A stretch of 64,000 bases of DNA, from assembly GCF_040689105.1 (NCBI RefSeq), contig NZ_JBFBVU010000017.1, positions 23,540 through 87,539 of the forward strand. Reading direction: 5' to 3'. Position numbers and translations under genes: made by a program. The stretch's first letter is position 1. Every line of letters starts with the position of its first letter. The notes beneath the pieces were generated by a model. That model did not search any database. It saw only the letters and a list, made by a program, of their open reading frames with translations, and was not told where the DNA came from. Source of the DNA: Meridianimarinicoccus marinus (GTDB lineage: Bacteria; Pseudomonadota; Alphaproteobacteria; Rhodobacterales; Rhodobacteraceae). Below, piece by piece: positions 12,001 through 17,913 of this stretch.

Positions 12001-15000
12001 TGACGCAGGTCAACGGGTCTGCCGCAAATTTGGGCGGCCAGTTCGCGCTGGCCTCGGGCTCGCTTCTGACGGTGCTGTCCGATGGCAGCTATAGCTTCGT
12101 GCCAGGGGCGCAGCATCAGGCGCTGGGGGTCGGGCAGTCGGCGCAAGAGAGCTTCGACTACACCGTCGAGGACGGTCAGGGCGGCAGCGACACCGCCACT
12201 GCCACCATCACCATTACCGGCGTCAACGATGCCCCGATCGGCACCAACGACACCGACACCACGGATGAGGACACCGCCACCCTCGGCAATGTGCTGACCA
12301 ATGACACAGACATCGACGGCGATAGCCTGAGCGTGTCCGAGGTCGGCGGCTCGGCCCTTGCCGTGGGCGCGGCAACGACGGGCAGCCAGGGCGGCAGCTT
12401 CACCATCAACGGCGATGGCAGCTATACCTACGACCCCATCGGCGCGCTGGACGCACTGCCTGTGGGCACCTCGGTCAATGACACCATCACCTACACCGTG
12501 TCCGATGGTCAGGGCGGGCAGGACATCGTGTCTTTGTCGGTCACGGTCGATGGCGTCAACGATGCGCCGACCGCTGCTGATGATGGCTATAGCACCAACG
12601 AGGCCACGGTCGTGACCGGCCAGAACCTGACCGCGAACGACAGCGATCCCGACACCGGCGACATTCCCTTCGTGATCCAGGTCAACGCCCAGACCGGGGT
12701 GATCGGTTCGCAGATCACGCTGGCCTCCGGCGCGCTTCTGGTGGTCAACGGATCGGGCACGTTCACCTACGATCCCAACGGCCAGTTCAACGCGCTGCAA
12801 AACGGGGATATGGCCAGCGACAGCTTCACCTACACCTTGCAGGATGGCAGCGGTGCGCAGGATCAGGCGACCGCCTCGATCACCATCAACGGCATCAGCA
12901 GTGCGCCCGTTGCCGTGGATGACACCGGCACCACGGATGAGGACAGCACCACCAACATCGCGGTTCTGACCAACGACAGCGATCTGGACGGCGACACGCT
13001 GAGCGTCACCGACATCGACGGTCAGGCGGTGATCCCCGGCGATACCGTCACCCTGACCACCGGGGCCGAGGTCACACTGAACGCCAATGGCACCGTGACC
13101 TACGATCCGAACGGTGTGTTCGAAGCCTTGCAACAGGGTGGCACGCCGGCACTGGACAGCTTCACCTACACGGTGGATGACGGCAACGGTGGTACCGATA
13201 CGGCCACCGTGGATGTGACCGTGACCGGCATCAACGACGCGCCTATTGCCATCGACGACGCCCGCAACGCCACCGAGGATGTGCTGCTGGACATCGACTT
13301 GCTGGCCAACAACGGCGCCGGCGTGGACAGTGATCCCGAAGGCGACACGCTGGATGTGACCCAGATCAACGGCGCGCCGGTCTCCACCGGGGTGGCCTTT
13401 GCCCTGCCCTCGGGTGCCACTGTTACCAAGATGTCGAACGGCACCTTCCGGTATGACCAGTTGGGCCTGTTCGACAGTCTGGCGGTGGGTGAAATGGCGA
13501 CCGACAGCTTCACCTATCTGGTTTCGGACGGGAACGGCGGCACCGATACCGCCACCGCCACCATCACCATCAACGGGGTGAACGACGATCCCACGGCGGT
13601 GGACGACGCCTTTGCCGTGGCCGTGGACGCGGCGCTGAACGGTGATGTGTTGGCCGCCAATGGCGGATTGGCCGACAGCGACCCGGATGCCAGCGATGTG
13701 CTGAGCGTCAATGACGTTCAGTCCGGTGGTACTCTGGGCACACCGGTGGCGACGGCGCAGGGCGGGCTGGTGACGCTGCTCAGCGACGGGACGTTCTCTT
13801 ACGACCAGAACGGCCAGTTCTCGGGACTGGGCTCGGGCGCCACAGCAAGTGACAGCTTCACCTACCAGATCACCGACGGCAACGGCGGCACCGATACGGC
13901 CACCGTGACCATCACCATCGGCGGCAGCAACCTGCCCCCGATCGCCGGGGACGACACCTTCAACACCGATGAAGACACCGCGACCCTGGTGGGGCTGCTG
14001 GCCAATGACACCGACAGCAACGGCGACAGCCTGAGCGTCACCGGTGTCGATACGACCGGGACTGTGGGGACAGTGACCAACCACAATGACGGCACGGTCA
14101 CCTATGATCCCAATGGCCAGTTCGAATACCTGGCCGTGGGGCAGTCCACCACCGACAGCTTCACCTATGACATCAGCGACGGCAACGGCGGCACCGATAC
14201 GGCCACCGTCACCTTCACCGTCACCGGGGTGAACGATGCGCCCGTAGCAGTGGATGACAGCGGCGCCGGGTTCACCACGGACGAAGACAACGCGCTGACC
14301 ACTGGCTCGGTGCTGCTGAACGACAGCGATGTCGATACCGGCGATGTGCTGTCCGTGGCCAGCATCGACACCACCGGCACGCTGGGTCTGGTGATCGACA
14401 ATGGCGATGGCACCTTCGACTATGACCCGAACGGTCAGTTCGAAGCCTTGGGTGTGGGCCAGTCGACCACCGACAGCTTCACCTACAGCCTGAGCGACGG
14501 CAACGGCGGCAGCGACACCGGCACGGTCACAGTCACGGTGACCGGCGTCAATGATGCGCCCGTGGCCAATAACGACGGCGGCACCGGCTTTGCCACCGAC
14601 GAGGACACGGCCTTCTCGACCGCCAGTGTGCTGGGCAACGACAGTGATGTCGAAGGCGACACCCTGACCGTCACAGCCTTCGATGCGGCTTCCGCCGGCG
14701 GTGCGCTGGTCAGCCATCTGGGGGGCGGCATCTTCAGCTATGATCCCAATGGCCAGTTCGACAGCCTGCCGGAAGGGGCGTCCCCCGCCACGGACACGTT
14801 CACCTACACCATCAGCGATGGCAACGGCGGCAGTGATACCGCCACGGTGAGCATCTCGGTCGCTGCCGTGAACGACGCGCCCATTGCGGGCAATGACAGC
14901 GGCACCGGTTTCGGCACGGATGAGGACACGGCCTTTACCACCGCCAGCGTGCTGCTGAATGACAGCGACGTGGACACCGGCGACAGCTTCAGCCTCACCG

Positions 15001-15848
15001 GGCTCGACACCACCGCGACCCTCGGACTGGTGATCGACAATGGCGATGGCACCTTCGACTACGACCCCAACAGCATGTTCGAGAGCCTCGCAGCGGGGCT
15101 GACCACGACCGACAGCTTCACCTATACGATCACCGACAATTTCGGCGGCAGTGATACCGCCACCGTGTCGATCCTGATCATGGGGGTGAACGATGCGCCG
15201 GTTGCGGTCGACGACAATGGCGTCGGCTTTGCCACCAATGAGGACACCGGCTTTACCACCGGCAACGTCCTGACCAACGACAGCGATCCCGAGGGTCAGA
15301 CCCTTTCGGTGCTCAGCATCGACACCACGGGCACGCTGGGGCTGGTCATCGACAATGGCGATGGCACTTTCGACTATGACCCGAACGGCCAGTTCGAGGC
15401 GCTGAACACTGGCGACAATGCCACCGACAGCTTCATCTACACGGTAAGCGATGGCAACGGCGGCACCGACACCGCCACCGTGACCATCGCCATCGCCGGG
15501 CTGGATGAAGGCAAGAACGTCATCACCGGCACCACCGGGCGCGACAACCTCGTCGGCACCGCGCAGGACGATGCGATCTATGGCATGGGCGGTCCGCTGG
15601 ATATTCTTGGCGGCGGCACCGGGGCGGATTGCTTCGACTTCGCGGCCCTGCTCAACAGCGGCGCCCGCGATGTGGCCAATATCACCGACTACGAGGTCGG
15701 GGTGGACAGTCTGACCGGCATCGCGGCCACCGACATTGCCCAGTCGCGCGCCTTCGGGGCGAACCTTTATCTGCAACTGACCGGGGGCGAGAACGACCTG
15801 ATCGTCGTGATGGGTGTCACCGATATCAACGATCTGACCTTCGCGTAA
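1..15848 (+). CDS. Giant secreted repeat protein (propeller arrays + VCBS/cadherin-like repeats, T1SS-type tail), 5'-partial
   Basis: The reading frame is open from the first complete codon (nt 3) to the stop at 15846-15848, so the window holds the last 5,281 residues. The GTG at 153 lies inside a conserved linker module and is not a real start. Order seen: end of a linker module (3-165); six arrays of seven 50-75-residue blades, each with a motif like D-G-G-F-V-V-x-W, G-I-F-A-Q-R-F-D and G-E-F-Q-V-N, separated by linkers ending in T-D-G-D-G-G; a cadherin-like module (about 10605-10940); a PKD-like module (about 10945-11227); 13 tandem VCBS-type repeats with V-N-D-A-P-V-A and L-x-N-D-S-D motifs (11230-15500); and a C-terminal domain starting with an RTX-like I-T-G-T-x-G-x-D-N-L motif and ending D-L-T-F-A. 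Proteins of this type are generally calcium-dependent adhesins exported by type I secretion. Surface adhesion is inferred. No T1SS genes lie in the window. Confidence 0.9.
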   Translation, partial: TLARVETLLNAIYYQNPSDDTASSRSYELDINDGDGGVNAATTLNIQITPVAESTVLPMLGSETQVNSFTTGAQDDAHMTVLNDGGWVSVWQSAAQDGSGQGIYMQRFDALGAPASGEMRVNTTQTGDQRDAVVASLGNGGWVVAWEGNGAGDSFGIFTQRYNPDGTPAGGETLVNSTTNSTQYDAAISALNTGGYVVVWTDIFADGSSAGIFFQRYDVNGVAQGGETQANVQTSSAQDQPDVAVLADGRFIVTWTSATSGAAGDGSSDGIFARVFNANGTPDTGEFQVNTTVTSQQDNPSVGATADGGFVIAWDENSGSDGSGVGIAAQRFDATATAQGAEFIVNDVRNSSQEYPDVIGLTDGRFVVVWSDPHNSLDGSGGTVLGQLYTATGQRVDSAFRINTEFQSTQNQPTATALPGGAFVVNWTSATSGSAGDGNSNGVFQQVFGTIAGFGTSHAPVIVGLNDSISLDESALNAGLERIDADKTIALGDLDSADFDTGVLTLSVDLQDPTLFQITDPDGLAQDQLGLVSGDVGNGDVQLSGNAVGDTVSVDGTVIGTISSDGVNGADFSITLNGNATVEAVEAVLGNLAYGNSSSSPEAARRLKLDLSDGDGNAAQSRFVTINVVPETDSTLVAGDERQVNAHTDNQQADPEIVELAGGGFVVVWQSVNQDNRGTDGDWGVFTQLYDASGRPVGPETRVNSSLASGQLDPDVAATDDGGYVVVWEDYSGSDGSGYGVYGQRFNADGSTNGSEFLVNVTTSSNQLDPSVAGFEGGGFVVSFTTNGIDGSGTSIATRTFDAAGVGAGSETQVNVANTSSNQSDSQVAALVHGPGPNAGTHAGHVVVFVAPTSGGHGDGDSNGIFARVFDDTGAAVGNDFLVNTETLGNQHTPEVAGLTGGGFVVTWTSSAQDGSSEGVFAQRFDNAGSPLGTEFRVNTETSFSQYNAQVTAMADGGFVVAWEDNGGRDGSGVGIFAQRYDANGVRIDGDTQVNQEVTSTQTQAAVTSFGTGFAAVWTSVTSGYSGDGSSNGIFLRTFESAAPGATSPVMEDFERAVTLFADDLTVTPTVLDDAVVFDDPDSANFNGGMLDAYYTTPNAALDILTLDTSGVVSITNVDEVRVNGTQVGTIDAVLDGQAGAGLRIALNAQADSAAVLALLQALAFGSADIAANVAGTSRGIGLLVTDGTGGQTEPDAILVTINSGGSTASGLSVSDFGADPHSNQVYSLNPVVDETALLASPMVLDADVDLDDFAGTSFAGGYVRLNEVNSSTITTQMSVQDQGTGTGQIGFNATTGVVTYEGTGIGTRSATNDGQDGANLQIDLNASATAEAVEALIEALTFGLSGSFNTSQAAFDLTVSNQAANVSQVMRLYQPINRDSVAPAAGTESQVNTFTPHDQESARIGVLSDGGYVMVWTSRLQDDPTVNQRGIFAQRYNAFGEQVGVEFQVNDIAMGDQIQPRVAGLSNGNFVVLWTEGSGRDGSGQGVYGQIVQNDGTFVGAAFQVHEQTSSTQNSGTVVDLGGGRFMATWSSHTSGGAGDGSGFGIFGRTFDATGTPEAGEFQINTFTSGDQTRSRAVTLPDGDVLVVWEERGGADGSGYGVFTQRIDSTGTLVDPDGTALTGVGTGEVQVNTTTTGTQQHPEVAALSASGTLANGGYVVVWESADGNSFGVYAQIYDIAGVAQGGEFLVNSQQLSYQGDISVTGRANGGFSVAWRDDNGTDGSGQGIVAQDFLADGSRDGVSYVVNPEFSSTQSKPELASLLNGTLVAGWSSFTSGTAGDGDGYGVFQRLFDQPALPAGAMSPVLEGFEDQVVFQEADVNSGLQVLDTDGVLSLTDMDSADFSGGEIWLAHVTGSTDLYLQQVSGISGAAQDQLGIVAGNGIGVSGSNVTFNAVTIGTIDAIRDGVNGADLRISLTANATPEAVEALVAQLGYANLSSDPAADRKLVLNISDGDGGATGAHVVDVAVVPDIDRTTLAQGGERQVNSYTASNQSQAAMAAIYDTGGVQIGYVTIWQSADQDRPQDGGAGIYGQRFDLNGTPLGGEFQINSHTEFSQHNPAVTGLMTGGFVVSWTDNSSANPAGEAAGETSTGVYGQIFDQHGGAVGSEILINDVVASTQDQSALAARANGNFLAAWTDHGNRDGSGQGVFLREFSAAGVPQGAAVQVNTQTASTQTDAAVTVLTGGRVVVTWTSTTSGSAGDGSGNGVFARLYETDGTPLGNEFQVNTTTNSNQDMARVAAISDGGFVAVWDDDSGSDGSGTAVFLQRYDMDGNAVGVEERVNETTVNSQYNPHVIGLDGGGWVVAWSDNGSNDGSGIGVFGQVYAADGTRIDGEFQINTEVASTQHQPRLVALPGGGFTASWSSFTSGTAGDGDQYGVFQQVFAADGTVLLSEDPTISGLVDLVLDEADVNAAGQFLAPAAGIGDADSADFAGGTLSVHMLRNDTVQTQFRDRDALAQDQLGIDGSGGVAVVGNAVNLGGSQIGTLVSDGTDGAALIIDLTGNADQAAVRTLVRSLTYANTSDDPEGARQVSVQLTDGDGGVFRQTQTLTITPEIDGAVAIGGDVLTNSFLTSSQEDSHVAGLANGGYVIVWSSHNQDATGDNDWGIFGQRYDAAGAPVGGEFQVNTYTPGSQTHAQVVGLSTGGFAVSWISRNQQDVILQVFDANGQKAGSEIVFNTPVTANGGNVALDAFDDPANGSFALVFNGQSSSSPFNQVVVGQRFDDTGGQIGGTFTIDPAGNPTVTNPDVAIQSDGTFVVVFAAVNMDNPGDFDLGVFLQRYAADASAIGGPIQVNTLERFSQYAPRVVATDDGGYAVAYDSDIRDDSGNGSSPGVYVQKFDGSGNKVGPEVLVNEVVDGSQSTPDIAALPGGGFAVSYTDNNGTDGSGWGVYLQQFDANGYRIDGAVQINEQFTSTQFQGALAALPNGNLVASYTSTTSGPAGDGSGFGVYHRLLGDPADFATGGKPVLDGVNAQVTYDENDLNGVPQLIDANGAAAVSDPDSADFDGGSILVSNVIASAPLIDQINPPDDLTQDQLGLRQGPRISITGSTAVLVDGTQVATIGQNGQDGAPFELLLNSNATAGIVELLVENLTYRNISDDPLPQRPLRIQITDGDGGASVPVLVTVNITPTPDASVAVGGERMVNTTASGLEDDPAVAMLPVTGGDFVVVFESSDSSGTGIRAQRFDVLGNPVARDGSGLANGVYDEFLINGGSQTGAQTDPKIAAFSDGSYVVAWADASIDGSSTGIAAQLFNENGTPNGGVIQVNSENTSVQSTPAVAVLDNDDFVVTWTSISSGSAGDGSGNAVIARRFDSSGTPQGTPNTDFVVNTTTTSNQHQSDITKLNDGGFLIVWEDDGATDGSGEGVFAQRFDAAGTAVGGEFQINSTTLGGQGTPQATVLTDGNIVVTWRDDTADLSGHGVYAQIYDVTGNPVNEEFRVNDQRLSHQNDPAIAALDSGGFVIAWTDFNSTDGNGHGVFAQQYDGNGNRLDSQFQVNTTFSGTQNQPDIAALPGGGFVITYNGSVLLQVYGNDAPTVSPVSAVGDEDTSIVLDESIFDAGFSDPNGNTLAEIRIDTFPSNGTLTVNGAPVTAGQVVTRAQLIAGDLVYLGNQDFNGPDSFTWTGSDGIAYAPGSVLADITVNPINDAPGLEAGPNTSVTEGQALMRTLTLSDPDTDTRSFSVTFGDGASQNFNSASLSPMISHVYGAEGSYLVTVNVDDNSGAANAAEVDSFTVTVVNGAPVANTDFALVSEDGPAHVGNVLTNDTDPGGDSLTVTEVNGVAADIGIQITLPSGALLTLNGDGSYSYDPNGQFESLPDFQNGADAFNYTLSDGEGGTDIGTAMITIDGQNDAPLASDDSTNVNDDATVTLNVLSNDTDVDGNTLTIQAIVPPFSGGITLPNGDEQVTLPSGAIVTYTPGTGDLVYDPNGSLSGGTSDSFDYIVSDGRGGTDTATVTININGTNQSPIAADDSDTTDEETSATGNVLTNDSDPNGDPLMVTQVNGSAANLGGQFALASGSLLTVLSDGSYSFVPGAQHQALGVGQSAQESFDYTVEDGQGGSDTATATITITGVNDAPIGTNDTDTTDEDTATLGNVLTNDTDIDGDSLSVSEVGGSALAVGAATTGSQGGSFTINGDGSYTYDPIGALDALPVGTSVNDTITYTVSDGQGGQDIVSLSVTVDGVNDAPTAADDGYSTNEATVVTGQNLTANDSDPDTGDIPFVIQVNAQTGVIGSQITLASGALLVVNGSGTFTYDPNGQFNALQNGDMASDSFTYTLQDGSGAQDQATASITINGISSAPVAVDDTGTTDEDSTTNIAVLTNDSDLDGDTLSVTDIDGQAVIPGDTVTLTTGAEVTLNANGTVTYDPNGVFEALQQGGTPALDSFTYTVDDGNGGTDTATVDVTVTGINDAPIAIDDARNATEDVLLDIDLLANNGAGVDSDPEGDTLDVTQINGAPVSTGVAFALPSGATVTKMSNGTFRYDQLGLFDSLAVGEMATDSFTYLVSDGNGGTDTATATITINGVNDDPTAVDDAFAVAVDAALNGDVLAANGGLADSDPDASDVLSVNDVQSGGTLGTPVATAQGGLVTLLSDGTFSYDQNGQFSGLGSGATASDSFTYQITDGNGGTDTATVTITIGGSNLPPIAGDDTFNTDEDTATLVGLLANDTDSNGDSLSVTGVDTTGTVGTVTNHNDGTVTYDPNGQFEYLAVGQSTTDSFTYDISDGNGGTDTATVTFTVTGVNDAPVAVDDSGAGFTTDEDNALTTGSVLLNDSDVDTGDVLSVASIDTTGTLGLVIDNGDGTFDYDPNGQFEALGVGQSTTDSFTYSLSDGNGGSDTGTVTVTVTGVNDAPVANNDGGTGFATDEDTAFSTASVLGNDSDVEGDTLTVTAFDAASAGGALVSHLGGGIFSYDPNGQFDSLPEGASPATDTFTYTISDGNGGSDTATVSISVAAVNDAPIAGNDSGTGFGTDEDTAFTTASVLLNDSDVDTGDSFSLTGLDTTATLGLVIDNGDGTFDYDPNSMFESLAAGLTTTDSFTYTITDNFGGSDTATVSILIMGVNDAPVAVDDNGVGFATNEDTGFTTGNVLTNDSDPEGQTLSVLSIDTTGTLGLVIDNGDGTFDYDPNGQFEALNTGDNATDSFIYTVSDGNGGTDTATVTIAIAGLDEGKNVITGTTGRDNLVGTAQDDAIYGMGGPLDILGGGTGADCFDFAALLNSGARDVANITDYEVGVDSLTGIAATDIAQSRAFGANLYLQLTGGENDLIVVMGVTDINDLTFA
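183..1349 (+). repeat. Seven-blade array 1 of the giant protein
   Basis: Seven tandem 54-62-residue units. The array opens with an extra strand (E-T-Q-V-N) and stops after blade 7's F-Q-Q-V-F-G without the usual final G-E-F-Q-V-N strand. Blades 4 and 7 carry the longer T-S-G-x-A-G-D-G hairpin. Confidence 0.8.
1350..1913 (+). repeat. Linker beta-sandwich-like module between arrays 1 and 2
   Basis: A roughly 185-residue module with D-S-A-D-F-D-x-G near its start, G-A-D-F-S-I-T-L-N-x-N-A-T and V-E-A-V-E-A-V in the middle, and L-S-D-G-D-G at the end. The same motifs recur between all other arrays, and in truncated form at nt 3-165. Confidence 0.7.
1914..3126 (+). repeat. Seven-blade array 2 of the giant protein
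   Basis: Seven units again, opening with E-R-Q-V-N and ending at I-F-L-R-T-F-E-S. Blade 4 has an insertion rich in G, P and H, and the long T-S-G-x-x-G-D-G hairpin occurs in blades 4 and 7. Confidence 0.8.
3127..4151 (+). repeat. Doubled linker module between arrays 2 and 3
   Basis: Two copies of the linker module stand in tandem here. The first has D-P-D-S-A-N-F-N-G-G and R-I-A-L-N-A-Q-A-D; the second has D-L-D-D-F-A-G and Q-I-D-L-N-A-S-A-T. All other array junctions in the window have one copy. The second copy lacks the usual final T-D-G-D-G-G motif, so it has diverged. Confidence 0.65.
4152..5385 (+). repeat. Seven-blade array 3 of the giant protein
   Basis: Seven units, opening with E-S-Q-V-N and ending at F-Q-R-L-F-D. 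The long hairpin is in blades 3 and 7, and blade 4 carries a 10-12-residue insertion before its last strand. Confidence 0.8.
5386..5936 (+). repeat. Linker module between arrays 3 and 4
   Basis: Single copy of the linker, with D-S-A-D-F-S-G-G, a Q-D-Q-L-G-I motif, L-T-A-N-A-T-P-E-A-V and I-S-D-G-D-G-G. Confidence 0.65.
5937..7170 (+). repeat. Seven-blade array 4 of the giant protein
   Basis: Seven units, opening with E-R-Q-V-N and ending at F-Q-Q-V-F. The long T-S-G-x-A-G-D-G hairpin is in blades 4 and 7. Confidence 0.8.
7171..7685 (+). repeat. Linker module between arrays 4 and 5
   Basis: Single copy of the linker, with D-S-A-D-F-A-G-G, A-Q-D-Q-L-G-I, D-L-T-G-N-A-D-Q-A-A-V, Y-A-N-T-S-D-D-P and L-T-D-G-D-G-G. 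Confidence 0.65.
7686..8874 (+). repeat. Seven-blade array 5 of the giant protein
   Basis: Seven units, the most diverged array. Blades 2 and 3 lose several consensus glycines, but the blade count and the truncated seventh blade (ending V-Y-H-R-L-L-G) are kept. Confidence 0.75.
8875..9416 (+). repeat. Linker module between arrays 5 and 6
   Basis: Single copy of the linker, with D-S-A-D-F-D-G-G, Q-D-Q-L-G-L, L-L-N-S-N-A-T and I-T-D-G-D-G-G. Confidence 0.65.
9417..10602 (+). repeat. Seven-blade array 6 of the giant protein
   Basis: Seven units, opening with E-R-M-V-N. The seventh blade is shortened: it lacks both the long hairpin and the final strand (ends L-L-Q-V-Y-G). It is followed directly by cadherin-like and PKD-like modules instead of another linker. 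Confidence 0.78.
11230..15500 (+). repeat. Thirteen tandem VCBS/cadherin-like repeats
   Basis: Thirteen units of about 95-115 residues. Most carry a D-E-D-T region, an N-D-S-D or N-D-T-D motif, Y-D-P-N-G-Q-F, D-S-F-T-Y-x-x-S-D-G-x-G-G-x-D-T-A-T and end with a V-N-D-A-P-V-A-type motif. Such repeats occur in large bacterial adhesins. The last units (about 14,240-15,500) are the most alike in DNA, suggesting recent duplication or gene conversion. Confidence 0.8.
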
Positions 15849-15886
15849 TGACCGGCCTTTGTGCTATTCTTGGATCTCAGGGAGCT

Positions 15887-16501
15887 ATGACCATGACCTT
15901 TCGATTTCTGACCCGATGGCTGCCGGTACTGGCCGTCATGCTGGCCGTACCGGGCAGCGGCGCGCTGGCCAGCGCCCTGCCGGGCATCACCGTCAAGCCC
16001 AGCCCGCAGGTGGATGCGGACCCGGCGGACATGGCGAATTTCTTCGGCTTCAGCGTCTTCGGCCTTGTCAGCGGCAGCACGGCGACCACACCGGTCACCA
16101 CCGGGCTGAGCCTGTTCGTGGTGGCAGACATCGCCGCTGACGGCAGTTTCACCAGCGGTGATCTGGCGGTGGCGGATGGGGCGGCGGCCTGGCTGAACGG
16201 CTCGCTCAGCCAGATCGCCTTCACCGAGAACACCGCCGGCGACGATACGATCGAGTTGCTGTTCACCACCCTGAACGGCGCGGCTGCCGGAGAGTTCGGC
16301 CCGCTGTCGGTGCTGACATTGATGGGCGAATTCGGGCCGACGCCCTTCGCCGCCTCGGCCCCGCTGGCCACCACAGGGGTCTTCGGAACGACTCGGCTGA
16401 ACGCGGCGACCTCGGCGGCAATCCCGCTGCCCGCAGGCGCCGTTCTGTTGCTGGGCGCCCTTGGGGCGTTGGGATTGGCCGCGCGCCGCCGTTCCGCCTG
16501 A
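15887..16501 (+). CDS. VPLPA-CTERM sorting-domain protein
   Basis: A 204-residue exported protein starting 38 bases after the giant gene. An AGGGAG ribosome site precedes two ATGs (15887 and 15893); either could be used. Residues 1 to about 27 form a signal peptide (R-F-L-T-R-W then a hydrophobic run ending A-L-A-S-A). The C-terminus has the pattern I-P-L-P-A-G, a hydrophobic helix and a terminal R-R-R-S-A. That tripartite tail matches the VPLPA-CTERM sorting signals common in Rhodobacterales, thought to anchor or process surface proteins. The middle is low-complexity, rich in A, G, T and S, and gives no enzyme signature. Adjacency and strand suggest co-transcription with the giant protein, but no functional link is proven. 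Confidence 0.75.
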   Translation: MTMTFRFLTRWLPVLAVMLAVPGSGALASALPGITVKPSPQVDADPADMANFFGFSVFGLVSGSTATTPVTTGLSLFVVADIAADGSFTSGDLAVADGAAAWLNGSLSQIAFTENTAGDDTIELLFTTLNGAAAGEFGPLSVLTLMGEFGPTPFAASAPLATTGVFGTTRLNAATSAAIPLPAGAVLLLGALGALGLAARRRSA

Positions 16502-16529
16502 CCTGACGCCGCCTGTTGCGGCATGTGCT

Positions 16530-16554
16530 GCCCGGTCTGTCCCTGAGGCCGGGC
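16530..16554. terminator. Weak hairpin between convergent genes
   Basis: GCCCGG at 16530-16535 pairs with CCGGGC at 16549-16554 around a 13-base loop, between two convergent genes. There is no T-run, so this is only a candidate shared terminator. Confidence 0.3.
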
Positions 16555-16570
16555 TTGCGCATGTCTGGCC

Positions 16571-17716
16571 TCAGGCGGCGCGTCGTCCCAGTGCCTTGTC
16601 CGCGACCACCTCGGCAATCGCCAGCGCCGAGGTCAGCGCCGGGCTTTCCAGCCCGTAACACATCACGTGACCCTCCAGCCCGTGCACCTTGGCCCCGTCC
16701 AGCCGAAAGTCGATTTGCCCGGCATCGCCCGCCGCCAGCTTGGGCCGGCATCCGGCATAATCGGGCACCAGCGCGCCATCGGGCAGACCGGGCCAGAAGC
16801 GGCGCACGGCGTCGGTGAACATCCCGGCCTTGCCCGGATCGACGCGGTAGTCCACCGCATCGGGGCCGCAGTCCAGCAACTCGATATCGGGGCCGAACTT
16901 GGCGCGCCCGGCCATGTCCAGCGTCAGATGCACGCCCAGAGAGCCATCCCCCGGCGGGGCAGGATAGACCAGATGGCGGAAGGGCGCCTTGTGGCTGAGT
17001 GAGAAATAGCTGCCCTTGGCCAGCACCTGTCCGGGAATGCTGTCGGCGGGAATCCCGTCGATGCGGCCCGCGACCTGCTGCGCCCAGAGCCCGGCGCAAT
17101 TGATCACATGGGCGGCGTGCAGGCGCATCGGCTCCGCGCCGCCGATGTCCAACTCGATCCGCCCGTCGCCCAGCACCCGGCCGCCCGCGACCTTGCTGTT
17201 GGGCACGAAGGTGGTGCCCTGCGCCTCGGCCTCGCCCAGCAGCGCCAGCATGAAGGCATGGCTGTCGATCACCCCTGTGGAGGGCGACCAGAGGGCCGCG
17301 ACACAGGTCAGTTCCGGCTCCATCGCCGCGACCTCGGCCCTGTCGCGGGGTTCCAGATCGAACAGACCGGCGCCTTCGGCCAGCGCGATGGTCCGGTCCA
17401 GCGCCGGCAATTCGGCGTCACGAGTGGCGACGATCAGCTTGCCCAACCGTTTGTGTGGCACCCCGCGCGCCGCGCAGAAGGCATAGAGCTGCGCCTTGCC
17501 CTCGACGCACAGCCGCGCCTTCAGTGAGCCTGCCGCATAGGCCAGCCCGGCATGGATGACCTCGGAGTTTCGGGCGCTGGTTTCCTCGCCGAACACCGCG
17601 TTGCGCTCCAACACCAGAACCTCGCGCCCGCGCAGGGCAAGACTGCGCGCCACGGCCAGCCCGACGACCCCTGCCCCGATGACCACGCAATCGGTCTCGA
17701 AAATCTCCGTGCCCAT
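16571..17716 (-). CDS. FAD-dependent oxidoreductase, L-2-hydroxyglutarate oxidase-like (DAO family)
   Basis: A 381-residue flavoprotein. The start at 17716 is chosen because GGGAG lies six bases upstream; the in-frame ATG at 17728 has no ribosome site. Residues 11-19 form the FAD-binding G-A-G-V-V-G motif, followed by an E-R-N that would bind the ribose. The S-A-R-N-S-E-V-I-H-A-G stretch is typical of the LhgO-like branch of the DAO family, which oxidises 2-hydroxy acids or related substrates. No partner genes confirm the substrate. It is transcribed away from the phosphodiesterase gene across a 197-base divergent region. Confidence 0.75.
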   Translation of the reverse strand: MGTEIFETDCVVIGAGVVGLAVARSLALRGREVLVLERNAVFGEETSARNSEVIHAGLAYAAGSLKARLCVEGKAQLYAFCAARGVPHKRLGKLIVATRDAELPALDRTIALAEGAGLFDLEPRDRAEVAAMEPELTCVAALWSPSTGVIDSHAFMLALLGEAEAQGTTFVPNSKVAGGRVLGDGRIELDIGGAEPMRLHAAHVINCAGLWAQQVAGRIDGIPADSIPGQVLAKGSYFSLSHKAPFRHLVYPAPPGDGSLGVHLTLDMAGRAKFGPDIELLDCGPDAVDYRVDPGKAGMFTDAVRRFWPGLPDGALVPDYAGCRPKLAAGDAGQIDFRLDGAKVHGLEGHVMCYGLESPALTSALAIAEVVADKALGRRAA

Positions 17717-17913
17717 GATGGCTCCCATTTGTTTGCGCGATGATGCGGTCTGGCCGGGGCAGGTTCAAGCACCTGAAATTCGTGCCGCAACGGAACGTGA
17801 CACAGGGGGTCGTTTTTGATGGATACGCGACGCCAAATGAGCATTCACTTGCAACGCGGCTGATACAAACTTGCCTTAGACCCCGACCAGACCCGTTTGT
17901 CCCAGATACAGAG
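17717..17913. other. Divergent intergenic region
   Basis: A 197-base space between two outward-facing genes that must hold both promoters. It contains a GCAC/GTGC inverted repeat around 17,769-17,785 and an AT-richer stretch near 17,830-17,880. No pair of promoter boxes is convincing. Confidence 0.4.

Noticed and set aside
8589..15776. A 2,395-codon open frame on the minus strand, antisense to the giant gene
   Set aside because: It is a by-product of GC-rich codon usage and the repetitive coding strand; its translation has no recognisable domains and no ribosome site.
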